Shown here: in pieces, positions 16,758 through 25,627 of the stretch
Numbering within the stretch: position 1 is the stretch's first letter
Layout: each line of letters opens with the position of its first letter
Source: Candidatus Hydrothermarchaeum profundi
GTDB lineage: Archaea; Hydrothermarchaeota; Hydrothermarchaeia; Hydrothermarchaeales; Hydrothermarchaeaceae
Assembly (NCBI GenBank): GCA_002011125.2
Contig: MTMF02000009.1
Location: 364,006 to 428,005 of the forward strand
DNA: 64,000 nucleotides
Reading direction: 5' to 3'
Notes under the pieces: model-generated
The model's database searches: none
The model's input: only the letters and a program-made list of their open reading frames with translations
What the model was told of the DNA's origin: nothing
Position numbers and translations under genes: made by a program

Positions 16758-17060
16758 TTAATCAACCCTCTCTCTAATATAATCTATTCTACATTCAAGT
16801 TCTTTCGCTAATTTCTTTATTTCTTCTACTGCCTTATCTCTTTCTTCTTTAACTCCTACCAGATAAAATCTCATAATAGACGGCATCTTCTCTTCTATAC
16901 CCGCTTTTAGGGCAGCAAAAGAAACTTCACAGTGCATCACTTCTACATCTATATCTTTCAGTATCTCTGAAAGTTTGAATATTACTCCTCTTTCTAAAAT
17001 ATGTCCTACCATTCTTATTTCAGTCTTTGGATCTAGCAAACTATCACCTCTACGGTTCAC
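16758..17060 (-). CDS. Small conserved protein, possibly ACT-like
   Basis: This 100-residue protein is unrecognised. Its alternation of helices and strands (GVIFKLSEILKDIDVEVM, SIMRFYLVGVKEERDKAVEE, then LAKELECRIDYI) resembles a ferredoxin-like ACT or NIL domain, an inference from pattern alone. It is the first gene of the operon ending in moaE, and its stop directly precedes the start of the 268-residue unknown. The two may form a complex or a sensor-enzyme pair. Confidence 0.65.
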   Translation of the reverse strand: MNRRGDSLLDPKTEIRMVGHILERGVIFKLSEILKDIDVEVMHCEVSFAALKAGIEEKMPSIMRFYLVGVKEERDKAVEEIKKLAKELECRIDYIRERVD

Positions 17061-17096
17061 TAATATTTAGTAGTTAATAAAACTACTTCTAATTAG

Positions 17097-18782
17097 ATGT
17101 TTCCCATAGTAAAACACGAGCTAGAAGATATCCTTTTTAATAGGAGGTATATGGCTGGTTTTATAGTTCAGGTCCTGCTTCTTATCGCTCTTTTACCTAT
17201 ATTTAGTTCCCAGCTCGCTGAATCAAATCCGAGTCTGCTAACTCCGGATATTAAGGAGTTCATACCTGTTGGAGTACTGCAAGTATCTGATAAAAGCGAT
17301 ATTTTGATGCAGGAACTCCTTGAGGAAAAAAAGTTGGACATAACTATATATAAGGAGAATCCGATGGACAAGCTTCTAAATGGTGAGATAGCTGCCATTG
17401 TTGTAATACCAAGAGACTACGACGAGGATGCGATAAAGGAAATCCCGGTATGGCTAATAGTCTCCTCTTCAAATCCAAAGAGAGAATCAGTTTCAGATGT
17501 CTTGATAAACCTCTTTGACAGAGCATCCAAAAAAATCAGCGAAAAGAGAAAAGAAAAACTCGGGGTAGACTCCCAAGAGCCTATTATAATAAAAAGAGAG
17601 TTGCTGACACCCGTAGTAATAGAAAAAGATGGAAACAGATTCTCAAGTTTTTTTATAGGCTACCTTATACCAATAGCACTTTTTTTCCCGCTCTTCATGT
17701 CAGGCGGACTTATCGTAGATTCTGTCGTCGGAGAAAAAGAAAAAAAGACAATCGAGGCACTTCTCACCCTACCCATTAAAAGAGAAAAAATAATTCAAGG
17801 GAAGCTACTAGGGGTCTTTAGCTGGATTACCTTCCAGTGCTTCTTTTGGCTACTTATCCTGCGAATCTTTGGCATTCCCTTTGAAAACTTTTGGGGGATA
17901 CTTCTTTTATTGTCTCTCATAAATCTCTCAATCCTTTCTACCGCATTCGTAATAGCTACATATTCCTCCTCTGTAAAAGAGGCTAATATCTCCCTAATGT
18001 TGTTCTATGTACTTGCGTTCATATCAATAATCATTTCTCTAAGTTTAGAATTCTTCAACCCCAGGGGATTTTACGATTTTATTCCGTTTAATATAATCTC
18101 CTCACTGTCAGCCGGAGACCCTATAAGAATCATGCCAGTGGTCTTCACTATTATTACCCTCATAGGATACTCTATCGCAATGATGAGAGTTAACTCTGAA
18201 TTATTTAAGAGAGACGATGTTATCTTTGGTCCCGCTCCATCTATTCCTCAGTTAGCCGGATCATGCATCGATTATATCTTGCGTAGATTTGAAACCCGCC
18301 CTTATATCGGGAAATCTATTGTTTCAATTATTTCTGGGATTATTGCTCTGCCAATATCCCTGATAATACAAATATCCCTTGGTATTTCTATACTATACTT
18401 CTTAGGCTATTCTAGTTCTACCCTAGTAGTAATGATAGCGATATTCGCATTGCTGGAGGAAATACTCAAGCCAATGGCACTTTTTTATGCACGCATAGAA
18501 AGGAAAAGAGACCTAGCGATTTATGGTGGAATAGCAGGAATTAGCTTTTTCACAGCAGAAAGCCTTCTTATTCTAATATCATCGTCATTTTCAATGCCCT
18601 TATGGATGCTTTATAGGATTTTTACGCTCAGGATGAGCTCTACGCTTTTAATCCATATTATTTCTTCAAGCATGGTGGGCTACGGGATATATAAGGGGAA
18701 GAAAGAATTTGTCATCTATTTACTTTTAGCGACGTATATCCATGTAGCCTATAACCTAGTTGTATTGGGTGTTAGATTATGA
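17097..18782 (+). CDS. ABC-2 permease fused to PrsW-like intramembrane protease domain
   Basis: Residues 1-370 are an ABC-2/NatB-type permease: one N-terminal helix, a soluble domain, then five helices, with VDSVVGEKEKKTIEALLTLP before the second membrane block. Residues 405-561 are a second membrane domain with the PrsW-type motifs EEILKP (EExxK), FFTAES (FxxxE), LIHIISSS and HVAYN. PrsW enzymes are membrane-embedded metalloproteases that cut anti-sigma factors. CPBP protease fusions to NatB-like permeases are common, but the EExxK pattern here fits PrsW better. The following permease overlaps by 4 bp. No ATPase gene is adjacent. Confidence 0.78.
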   Translation: MFPIVKHELEDILFNRRYMAGFIVQVLLLIALLPIFSSQLAESNPSLLTPDIKEFIPVGVLQVSDKSDILMQELLEEKKLDITIYKENPMDKLLNGEIAAIVVIPRDYDEDAIKEIPVWLIVSSSNPKRESVSDVLINLFDRASKKISEKRKEKLGVDSQEPIIIKRELLTPVVIEKDGNRFSSFFIGYLIPIALFFPLFMSGGLIVDSVVGEKEKKTIEALLTLPIKREKIIQGKLLGVFSWITFQCFFWLLILRIFGIPFENFWGILLLLSLINLSILSTAFVIATYSSSVKEANISLMLFYVLAFISIIISLSLEFFNPRGFYDFIPFNIISSLSAGDPIRIMPVVFTIITLIGYSIAMMRVNSELFKRDDVIFGPAPSIPQLAGSCIDYILRRFETRPYIGKSIVSIISGIIALPISLIIQISLGISILYFLGYSSSTLVVMIAIFALLEEILKPMALFYARIERKRDLAIYGGIAGISFFTAESLLILISSSFSMPLWMLYRIFTLRMSSTLLIHIISSSMVGYGIYKGKKEFVIYLLLATYIHVAYNLVVLGVRL

Positions 18783-19900
18783 AGATCGTCACTCTATTCA
18801 AGAAGGAATTCATGGACATAGTTACTGAGAAAGTCTATTTACTTGCATTTTTAGTGCAAATGATCATGGTTGTTGGTATAATTTATACCGCCTTATTATA
18901 CACTTCAATAAATAACCCTGCTTATACAGCTTCATCCGGACTCAAAACTCAGACTCCGAGGATAGGAGTTGTAGGACTCGACATGAAATTCGAAGGCTTG
19001 CGAGCATTTAAATTGGAATCAGCAGATACTAGCGCTATTAGAGATTTAAACCTAGTTGCACTTGTAATCGCTCCTGAAAACATGAATATAGCGCTTCAAA
19101 ATGGAGAGAACGTTGAAATCACCATAATATTAGATAATACAAACATACTATCTGGATATGCCGATGCAGTAATCACGAGACACCTTCAGAAGTTGTCCGA
19201 GAAGATTAAAAAAGAAAGGATTTCAAGGATAGGAGATGCAGAAGCGATTTTAAATCCAATATTTATTGAAAAAACCGTAGTTGGAGAGGAAAAAAAGATT
19301 TTTTTTGACTCCCCAAAATTTATAGAACTGATGTACGGCTTTTTAATGCCGTTTATACTTCTACTGCCCACTTTTCTATCTATGAATATGACTACCGACT
19401 CTATTGTAGGTGAAAAAGAAAAGAAAACCTACGAGATACTAATTTCCACTCCCTTAACAAAGAAGGAGATCATGTTGGGCAAGGTACTCCCCATATTGCT
19501 CATCTCAGATATTCAAGCATTAGTATGGATTTTTATCCTACAAGTTAAGAGTATAGTTGTTTTCAATATCCCTCTGATTATTCTTTTTCTCACATTACTC
19601 AATCTCTCTTTCATTGGAGTAGGAGTGATAATTTCTGCGTTTTCCGATACAAACAAAGATGCTGACATCGGAGTAACTCTCTCAATTATCCTATTCTCAC
19701 TTATCTTTTTCGCACCATTATCGCTAGGTAAGAATATTTACACGCTATCCCCCCTTGCCGTACTTTCAAAGCTTGCCTCAAATCCTGTTGTAAATATATA
19801 CAAAATTATTCCCATCTATTTTATCCTATTTTTAGGCAGTATAGCTATAATTTGCCTGGGAGGAAGACTACTAGAATGGAAGGAAAACCTCAGATTATAG
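18779..19900 (+). CDS. ABC-2 type permease
   Basis: The 373-residue membrane protein has one N-terminal helix, an extracytoplasmic domain of about 140 residues, then five helices. MTTDSIVGEKEKKTYEILIST is the ABC-2 loop, shared with the partner gene upstream. ATG 18779 overlaps the stop of that gene by 4 bp, so the two are coupled and probably form a heterodimer. The cognate ATPase must lie elsewhere, because none is encoded next to the pair. Confidence 0.85.
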   Translation: MKIVTLFKKEFMDIVTEKVYLLAFLVQMIMVVGIIYTALLYTSINNPAYTASSGLKTQTPRIGVVGLDMKFEGLRAFKLESADTSAIRDLNLVALVIAPENMNIALQNGENVEITIILDNTNILSGYADAVITRHLQKLSEKIKKERISRIGDAEAILNPIFIEKTVVGEEKKIFFDSPKFIELMYGFLMPFILLLPTFLSMNMTTDSIVGEKEKKTYEILISTPLTKKEIMLGKVLPILLISDIQALVWIFILQVKSIVVFNIPLIILFLTLLNLSFIGVGVIISAFSDTNKDADIGVTLSIILFSLIFFAPLSLGKNIYTLSPLAVLSKLASNPVVNIYKIIPIYFILFLGSIAIICLGGRLLEWKENLRL

Positions 19901-19942
19901 CGAAACTTATTTATTTCTTTATTAATTAGAGGAAACTAAGAA

Positions 19943-20431
19943 ATGTTCGGCCAAGAAGAGTTTTCCGCGGCTCTCAAAGCTTATGAGAAAGAGACAAGTA
20001 TAAAAGGTAATGACGATTTTACATCCCTTAGAAATAATCATACTTTCTTCAAAGAAATCAGAGATAAAGAAGCTGTGAAAAAACAAGTAAACCTATTCAT
20101 AGAGCTTATATCAAATATGGACCATGATATTTATGCGAATCGCTACGTAGTCCAGACATTCCTCTTAGAATTCTGCAGGTATCTCGATAAGGACTTTCTT
20201 TTTAGTATTAAGGATCGTGAAAGCTTCTTTCAGATGAAAGAAACACTAAAGAAATTCACCGGCGAAATATACGAAAATCACAAAAAATTCACTCAAAACG
20301 TAGGACTCAATAGTCTGGAACACCTTCTAGAGGACTACGGCTCTCTTTTAAAATTCTCAGACCTAGACGAGAAAGAAGATACTACATCAAGCTCGTTAGG
20401 AGACTTTCTATCAGGAGGAAAGCTCTGGTAA
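19943..20431 (+). CDS. Hypothetical helical protein
   Basis: The 162-residue protein is predicted to be soluble and mostly alpha-helical, with an acidic, Ser-rich tail (DEKEDTTSSSLGDFLSGG). I do not recognise its family. It starts 42 bases after the ABC-2 permease gene and may be co-transcribed. GAGGAAACTAAG upstream of ATG 19943 offers a weak ribosome-binding site. Its stop codon directly abuts the stop of the next gene on the opposite strand. Confidence 0.55.
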   Translation: MFGQEEFSAALKAYEKETSIKGNDDFTSLRNNHTFFKEIRDKEAVKKQVNLFIELISNMDHDIYANRYVVQTFLLEFCRYLDKDFLFSIKDRESFFQMKETLKKFTGEIYENHKKFTQNVGLNSLEHLLEDYGSLLKFSDLDEKEDTTSSSLGDFLSGGKLW

Positions 20432-20716
20432 TTATAAGAGGTTAAAAAGAAAGGTCCAAACAATAATCCAAACCATAAAGAAAATTAGAAACCCCTTAGC
20501 AATCCATTCTTTAATCTTAAAGTCTTCATCAGACAGATTGAATATTTTCATTGAAATTATCCGTAGAGGATAAGAGACAATTAATCCTATGATTAAAACG
20601 CTTAGAAAAGTGAGTTCCCTATTGATTATGAAAGGGGTAACAACTCCAAAAATTGCGCCAATACCAGCATGAATTAAACTTATTTTTCTTTCAACCTCTT
20701 TTTCCATAATCATCAT
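20432..20716 (-). CDS. Small membrane protein of unknown function
   Basis: The 94-residue protein has three hydrophobic helices (IHAGIGAIFGVVTPFII, LTFLSVLIIGLIVSY and a C-terminal LIFFMVWIIVWTFLF) joined by short charged loops. No family is recognised. It is a single gene, convergent with the helical hypothetical and divergent from the Rqc2 gene. Confidence 0.6.
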   Translation of the reverse strand: MMIMEKEVERKISLIHAGIGAIFGVVTPFIINRELTFLSVLIIGLIVSYPLRIISMKIFNLSDEDFKIKEWIAKGFLIFFMVWIIVWTFLFNLL

Positions 20717-20807
20717 CCTAAAATTTTACCAGGCTATTGGTCATTTCCTCTGCCTTAATAAAGTTTTTCTCTATTATCCTTTAGCTAACCTTTGTTTTTT
20801 TATATAG

Positions 20808-20837
20808 AGTTTTACCAGTATAACATGTTGTAAAACT
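20808..20837 (+). promoter_or_regulatory. Inverted repeat at the rqcH promoter
   Basis: AGTTTTAC and GTAAAACT are perfect 8-base arms separated by 14 bases. A TATA-like TTTATATA precedes at 20798-20805, so the repeat covers the predicted transcription start. It may be an operator or a 5'-leader hairpin. Confidence 0.35.
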
Positions 20838-20877
20838 ACCCCATACTTTCGGATGGAGTCTCCTTGAGGTGCTTAAG

Positions 20878-22860
20878 ATGAAAACTTCTCTTAATAGTCT
20901 GGATGTCTTAGCTATCGTAAAAGAACTTAAAAAAATACTCGCTGATAGCAGGATAAGCAAGATATTCCAGGTTACTCCAGATGAATTAAAAATCCAGCTT
21001 AATCTGCCTGAGATTGGAAAGAGTTATCTTGTAATAGAAGCCGGTAAAAGGGTACATCTCACAGAATATCCTAAACCCAGCCCTCAAACACCAAGCACAT
21101 TCACCATGACTCTTAGAAAACATATCGGCAACGGCATAATAAGAGAAGTCAAACAACTCGGATTCGATAGGATAATTGAATTCAAAATCGAAAGAGTAGG
21201 TGAGTATTATCTGATAGCCGAACTTTTTGGAAAAGGCAACGTAGTGCTCACAGAAAAAGACTATACTATCCTTGCTGTAATGAAGCCTGAAAAGTATAAG
21301 GACAGAGAACTGCTGATACACAGAGAATATAATCCCCCTCCACAGAAAATCAACCCATTTGATGTAACACCTGAAGAATTAGTAAAAATAGTAAGTGACT
21401 CAAAATCTGACGTAGTTAGAACTCTTGCTACCAAGCTGGGCTTAGGCGGCGTTATCTCTGAAGAAATATGTCTACTTTCGAGAGTAGATAAGAGAAAAGT
21501 AGAGATTGACTACGCCGAAGCTTCTGAAATCTTAAAGGCTATAAAACAGCTAAAGGATAACATAGAGGGGAAGGGATTTATTATCTTTGATAATAGTACT
21601 CCCCTGGATGTTGTGCCTTTAGAAATGGAATTTTACAGAGAAAAACGGCGGAAAGAATTTGAAAGCTTTAATAATGCTATAGACGAATATTTTACTAAAT
21701 ATGAAATAGAGAGAATAGAATCAGAGACAGAGCAAAAATATTTAGAAAAACTTGGAAAGCTTAAAGCAAGGCTTGAAGAACAAACTCAAACCCTTCAAAA
21801 ATATATAGAAACCGAAAAGAAACTTCGTAAAAAAGGGGACCTAATTTTCCAAAACTTTGGAGTGGTTGAAGACATACTTAAAACTATATCAGAAGCGAAG
21901 AAAAACTTCTCATGGAAAGAGATTGACAGAAGAATCAGAAATAGCCAAGGAAAAATCCTGGCCGCAGACCTTGTTAAAAAAATTCTGCCAAAAGAAGGCA
22001 GCGTAATTCTCCAGCTAAATGGAGAGGAGATAATTCTCGATATAAAAAAATCTGCCGGCGAAAATGCTAACGAGTACTATTCCCAAGCAAAGAAAGCAAA
22101 GAATAAAATTGCTGGAGCAAAAGAAGCAATTGAAAAGACCAAGGCTGAGATACAAAAGATAGAAGAACTGGGCGAAAAAGCAGTTTATATAGAAGAGGCA
22201 AAGCCAAGGAAAAAGACGAAACGTAAAAAGGAATGGTATGAGAAATTTAGGTGGTTCATCTCATCAGATGGTTTTCTTGTCCTCGGAGGCAGAGATGCCA
22301 CTTCCAACGAAATCCTTGTTAAAAAACATATGACAAACAGCGACATCTTTATTCATGCAGATATTCAGGGCGCTCCAGCTGTTATTATTAAAACAGAAGG
22401 GAAAGAAGTCCCAGAACAAACAATCAAAGAAGCTTTCGACTTTGCAGCATCTTACTCAAAAGCATGGAAACATGGGATTTTCGCTTTAGATGTATACTGG
22501 GTTACCCCAGAGCAAGTGAGCAAAACTGCAGAGCATGGCGAATATTTGGCTAAGGGAGCATTTATAATAAGGGGGAAGAAGAACTATGGTAGCGGTAAGG
22601 TTGAAGTCGCCATTGGAGTTAAGTTAGACGAGACACCAAAAGTAATTGGAGGCCCAAAACACTCGATAGAAAAGCGCGCAGATTACTATGTAACTATAGT
22701 ACCTGGAAAAATGAAGAGTAAAGAGATCGCAGAAAAAATTAAGAAACTGTGGCTCCAAATGGCGAGCGAAGAAGATAGAGAAAAAATACGTATTATAAAC
22801 ATAGAAGAGATACAGGAATTCCTCCCTGCAGGAGGAAGCGAGATTTCTACTAAAGTTTGA
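20878..22860 (+). CDS. rqcH: Archaeal Rqc2/RqcH/NEMF-family ribosome quality control factor
   Basis: The protein has the NFACT-N domain, a central coiled coil (about residues 270-330 and 400-430) and the NFACT-R domain (GGRDATSNEILVKKH, HADIQGAPAVIIK). The DR pair in GFDRIIEF falls at residues 97-98 when ATG 20878 is the start, matching the DR motif needed for C-terminal tailing in bacterial RqcH. Rqc2 proteins bind the 60S/50S subunit blocked by peptidyl-tRNA and add Ala or other residues to the stalled chain. ATG 20878 is preferred over GTG 20869 because GAGGTG at 20866-20871 lies 6 bases upstream of it and overlaps the GTG. Confidence 0.9.
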   Translation: MKTSLNSLDVLAIVKELKKILADSRISKIFQVTPDELKIQLNLPEIGKSYLVIEAGKRVHLTEYPKPSPQTPSTFTMTLRKHIGNGIIREVKQLGFDRIIEFKIERVGEYYLIAELFGKGNVVLTEKDYTILAVMKPEKYKDRELLIHREYNPPPQKINPFDVTPEELVKIVSDSKSDVVRTLATKLGLGGVISEEICLLSRVDKRKVEIDYAEASEILKAIKQLKDNIEGKGFIIFDNSTPLDVVPLEMEFYREKRRKEFESFNNAIDEYFTKYEIERIESETEQKYLEKLGKLKARLEEQTQTLQKYIETEKKLRKKGDLIFQNFGVVEDILKTISEAKKNFSWKEIDRRIRNSQGKILAADLVKKILPKEGSVILQLNGEEIILDIKKSAGENANEYYSQAKKAKNKIAGAKEAIEKTKAEIQKIEELGEKAVYIEEAKPRKKTKRKKEWYEKFRWFISSDGFLVLGGRDATSNEILVKKHMTNSDIFIHADIQGAPAVIIKTEGKEVPEQTIKEAFDFAASYSKAWKHGIFALDVYWVTPEQVSKTAEHGEYLAKGAFIIRGKKNYGSGKVEVAIGVKLDETPKVIGGPKHSIEKRADYYVTIVPGKMKSKEIAEKIKKLWLQMASEEDREKIRIINIEEIQEFLPAGGSEISTKV

Positions 22861-22865
22861 GGATA

Positions 22866-23957
22866 CTACTTGCGCTTCTTGAATTCCTTATACATTTTTT
22901 CAAGGTCCTCAGGTATCTTCTGAAAGTCGGTTTTCGCTTCAAGCATCTTCTCATATTTCTTGATAAACAAAGGGATGTCTATTCTTTCCTCAAGCGACAT
23001 GTCGCTTAGAAGCCTCTCGATAAGCTCGCTTTTTCTACCACTAACACGCAAGCCCCGCTTTCTAAGTATCTCCTTAAGCACAGGAACCTTTTTTCTTTTG
23101 AGGTCCTCTTCCATGTGAGAAACTATTTTTCGCAATTCTTCAACTCTCTCTCGGAACTCATGTTCAATCATTTTTTTAGGCTCTATCTCCAGAAGATTCT
23201 TAGTAAGGACCCTTCTAATTTGATTGACTGTTTTTTCTCCTATGCCTTCTACTGGAAACTTCTTCGGACTATACTCGAGAAATGCGTTAAATACCCTCAT
23301 AGGAGTCCCAAACTCCTTTAATAAGCTTTCAGCCCTCTTTGTACTTATTCCAGTTAACCCGGAAATTAAGAACAATTGCCTATCGAAATCTGTAAAGACC
23401 TTCTTTTTCTGTCTAATAGACAGATATTCACGTTTTTCTCCCCTAGTTGCCCAAAAATGTAATGTATCTGCCGTATCATAAGCGCTGCCTGTAAAGATTA
23501 CCTTTATCCCCATATCCTGAATCTTTTCGAAAATAGATATAAGCGCGTGAGGATGTACGAAATATTGAGTGCTCCACATAGTTCGAGGCTGGCTTCTCGT
23601 ACTTGCATTAGGGTTTAATGCTCTTCCAAGACTATCTACGGCATAGCATCTGCCATTTTTAGTGCTAGTAAATATAGCACCTTCTACGAGTATCCTTGCA
23701 TCTTCATACTCTGTTAGATTCTCGATCTGCTCGAACAAGCGGCCATCTTTAATGCTAGTTAAGAAGTCGCCAGCCCGCTTCCTTTCGACTGCCATTGTGC
23801 CCTTTTCTGTTTCTACGAGATAATCAGCGATTTCAAGTTGCCTTTTTACTAGCACTATATCATCGAATTCCTTGAGGTATCTAACAACAAAGGTCTTTGC
23901 CTCGTGCAAATCATAGATTATTACTGGTTTGTCGCTAATGAAATCATCTATGAGCAT
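22866..23957 (-). CDS. XPF/ERCC4-type nuclease with HhH and SAP domains
   Basis: Residues 1-150 are an ERCC4 nuclease with EIADYLV (D45) and VERKRAGDF (E58, R59, K60, D64). Residues 195-260 are a helix-hairpin-helix pair (LTGISTKRAESLLKEFG, VEGIGEKTVNQI). Residues 292-320 look like a SAP DNA-binding helix pair (VPVLKEILRKRGLRVSGRK). XPF/Hef nucleases cut forked and flapped DNA. Unlike Hef there is no helicase domain, and no C-terminal PCNA-binding motif is seen. The gene lies between rqcH and pelA but on the other strand. Confidence 0.85.
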   Translation of the reverse strand: MLIDDFISDKPVIIYDLHEAKTFVVRYLKEFDDIVLVKRQLEIADYLVETEKGTMAVERKRAGDFLTSIKDGRLFEQIENLTEYEDARILVEGAIFTSTKNGRCYAVDSLGRALNPNASTRSQPRTMWSTQYFVHPHALISIFEKIQDMGIKVIFTGSAYDTADTLHFWATRGEKREYLSIRQKKKVFTDFDRQLFLISGLTGISTKRAESLLKEFGTPMRVFNAFLEYSPKKFPVEGIGEKTVNQIRRVLTKNLLEIEPKKMIEHEFRERVEELRKIVSHMEEDLKRKKVPVLKEILRKRGLRVSGRKSELIERLLSDMSLEERIDIPLFIKKYEKMLEAKTDFQKIPEDLEKMYKEFKKRK

Positions 23958-24065
23958 AATCGAAATTCTACGTTAGCTTATAAAAATATACTTTGGAAAT
24001 TTGATAGCATTTATGTATTAGATAATTAAGAATGCAAATTGGTTTTATTCCAAGGGATGCCAGAT

Positions 24066-25130
24066 ATGCGGATTATATATTGTAATCTTAAAGAAGGCAA
24101 AGTTAAGATTAAGCCTGAAAATTTGGATGATCTCTGGTATTTAAAAAGCATTATAAGAGAAGGAGATTTAGTATCAGGCAAAAGTTACCGCAGAATAAAA
24201 GACGAAGAAAAACTTAGATCTGACAAGGGCGTCAGAGTTCCCGTGTACCTAACTATCCGAGCTGAAAATGTAGAATTTGCTAAATATATATCGCGCTTGC
24301 GGATAACAGGGAAAATAGTAGAGGGACCTGAAGATCTCGTATCTTTCGGCTCATATCACACCATCGAAGTTCAGCCAAACGAAGTATTAACGATTAGTAA
24401 GGATAGTTGGAACAACTGGGAGCTGGACAGACTAAAAGAAGCCGAGCAAGCGACCGCTGCCCCTATCGTTTTAATAGTTTGCATCGAGGAAGGGGAAGCA
24501 GAGATAGCACTTCTTAGGGGATATGGAGTCGACTTCCTAGCTCGTGTAACATCAAATGTTTCAGGAAAACTTGATATCGATGCTCATGAAGCTACTGCAA
24601 GCCAATTTTATAGCGAAGTTACCAAGAAGATTCTCGAAGTGATTAAAAAAGAGAAGATAGATTCCATAATAATATGCGGGCCAGGGTTCTCTAAGGATAA
24701 CATTTTAGGGTTCATAAAGGAAAAATATCCTGAAGTAGCCAATAAATGTACCATCGAGAGTACCGGTTCTGGAGGAAGAGTTGGAGTACAGGAGATATTA
24801 AAGAGAGGCGTAGTTGAGAAGATAGTTAAAGAGAATAGGGTTTCAAAAGAAGCTAGAGAAGTAGAAAGGATTTTCACAGAAATCGGGAGGGATTCTGGAT
24901 TAGCGGCCTATGGTATTAATGAAGTCAAGAAGGCATTAGACTACGGAGCAGTAGCCAAGCTCCTTATGAGCGATCTCTTTCTGAGAAGATGTAATGAAAC
25001 AGATGAGCTCATTGAAAAAGCAAAGAAAGCTCGGGGTGAGATTATAATAGTCTCTACGGAACATGACGCGGGGAACATGTTAGAAGGCATCGGTGGAATT
25101 GCGGCTTTACTTAGGTTCAAGGTGGGATAG
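24066..25130 (+). CDS. pelA: aPelota, ribosome rescue factor
   Basis: The protein follows the archaeal Pelota pattern. It begins MRIIYCNLKEGKVKIKPENL (the Sm-like N-terminal domain that enters the empty A site), then has eRF1-like central and C-terminal domains with YGINEVKKALDYGAVAKLL and a final IGGIAALLRFKVG. It works with aEF1A and with ABCE1 (52721-54484) to split stalled ribosomes. ATG 24066 is chosen because it matches the usual N-terminus and has AAGGGATG upstream. TTG 24039 would add nine residues outside the family pattern. Confidence 0.94.
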   Translation: MRIIYCNLKEGKVKIKPENLDDLWYLKSIIREGDLVSGKSYRRIKDEEKLRSDKGVRVPVYLTIRAENVEFAKYISRLRITGKIVEGPEDLVSFGSYHTIEVQPNEVLTISKDSWNNWELDRLKEAEQATAAPIVLIVCIEEGEAEIALLRGYGVDFLARVTSNVSGKLDIDAHEATASQFYSEVTKKILEVIKKEKIDSIIICGPGFSKDNILGFIKEKYPEVANKCTIESTGSGGRVGVQEILKRGVVEKIVKENRVSKEAREVERIFTEIGRDSGLAAYGINEVKKALDYGAVAKLLMSDLFLRRCNETDELIEKAKKARGEIIIVSTEHDAGNMLEGIGGIAALLRFKVG

Positions 25131-25144
25131 AAATAGAACGGCAT

Positions 25145-25573
25145 ATGATTGAGCATTTTGCCTCTGGAGCTATGATCCTTGCATGGGTCTCCGTAGGGAT
25201 ATACGTTTACAAGAAGGTTCCACCCGGCATGTTTGCTTTCATGGTATCTGTGATTTTCGCAAGTAGCATTATAAATACAGCATTAAAGGCCCTAATAAAA
25301 AAAGAGCGTCCCGAAGGGCTAGAAAAACACAGCGCAAAATTTTATTTTGGGCCTCAAAAATATTCTTTCCCCAGCGGCCACGTGCAAGTAAGTTTTACTG
25401 CTCTCGCTTTGCTTGAGAAATTTTATCCACCCATTACTTCCGTGGGATTAGTGCTGGCTATTCTTACCTCAGGCGTACGATTTTTCTTAGGTAGACACAC
25501 AGTCTCGGATATTCTTGGAGGAGCGATCATAGGATACGCAATAGGCCGAATTTATATAAACTGGATGATTTAA
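25145..25573 (+). CDS. PAP2-family membrane phosphatase
   Basis: The 142-residue protein has four or five helices and the three PAP2 motifs: KKERPEGLEK, FPSGHVQVS and RFFLGRHTVSDILGG. These enzymes remove phosphate from lipid phosphates or polyprenyl diphosphates at the membrane. In archaea a role in lipid-carrier recycling is plausible but inferred. It starts 15 bases after pelA and is probably co-transcribed. Confidence 0.88.
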   Translation: MIEHFASGAMILAWVSVGIYVYKKVPPGMFAFMVSVIFASSIINTALKALIKKERPEGLEKHSAKFYFGPQKYSFPSGHVQVSFTALALLEKFYPPITSVGLVLAILTSGVRFFLGRHTVSDILGGAIIGYAIGRIYINWMI

Positions 25574-25627
25574 GCCATAAGCTTTATTTCGGAATACTCA
25601 TTAAATGTAGAAACGGAAAGGAATAAA

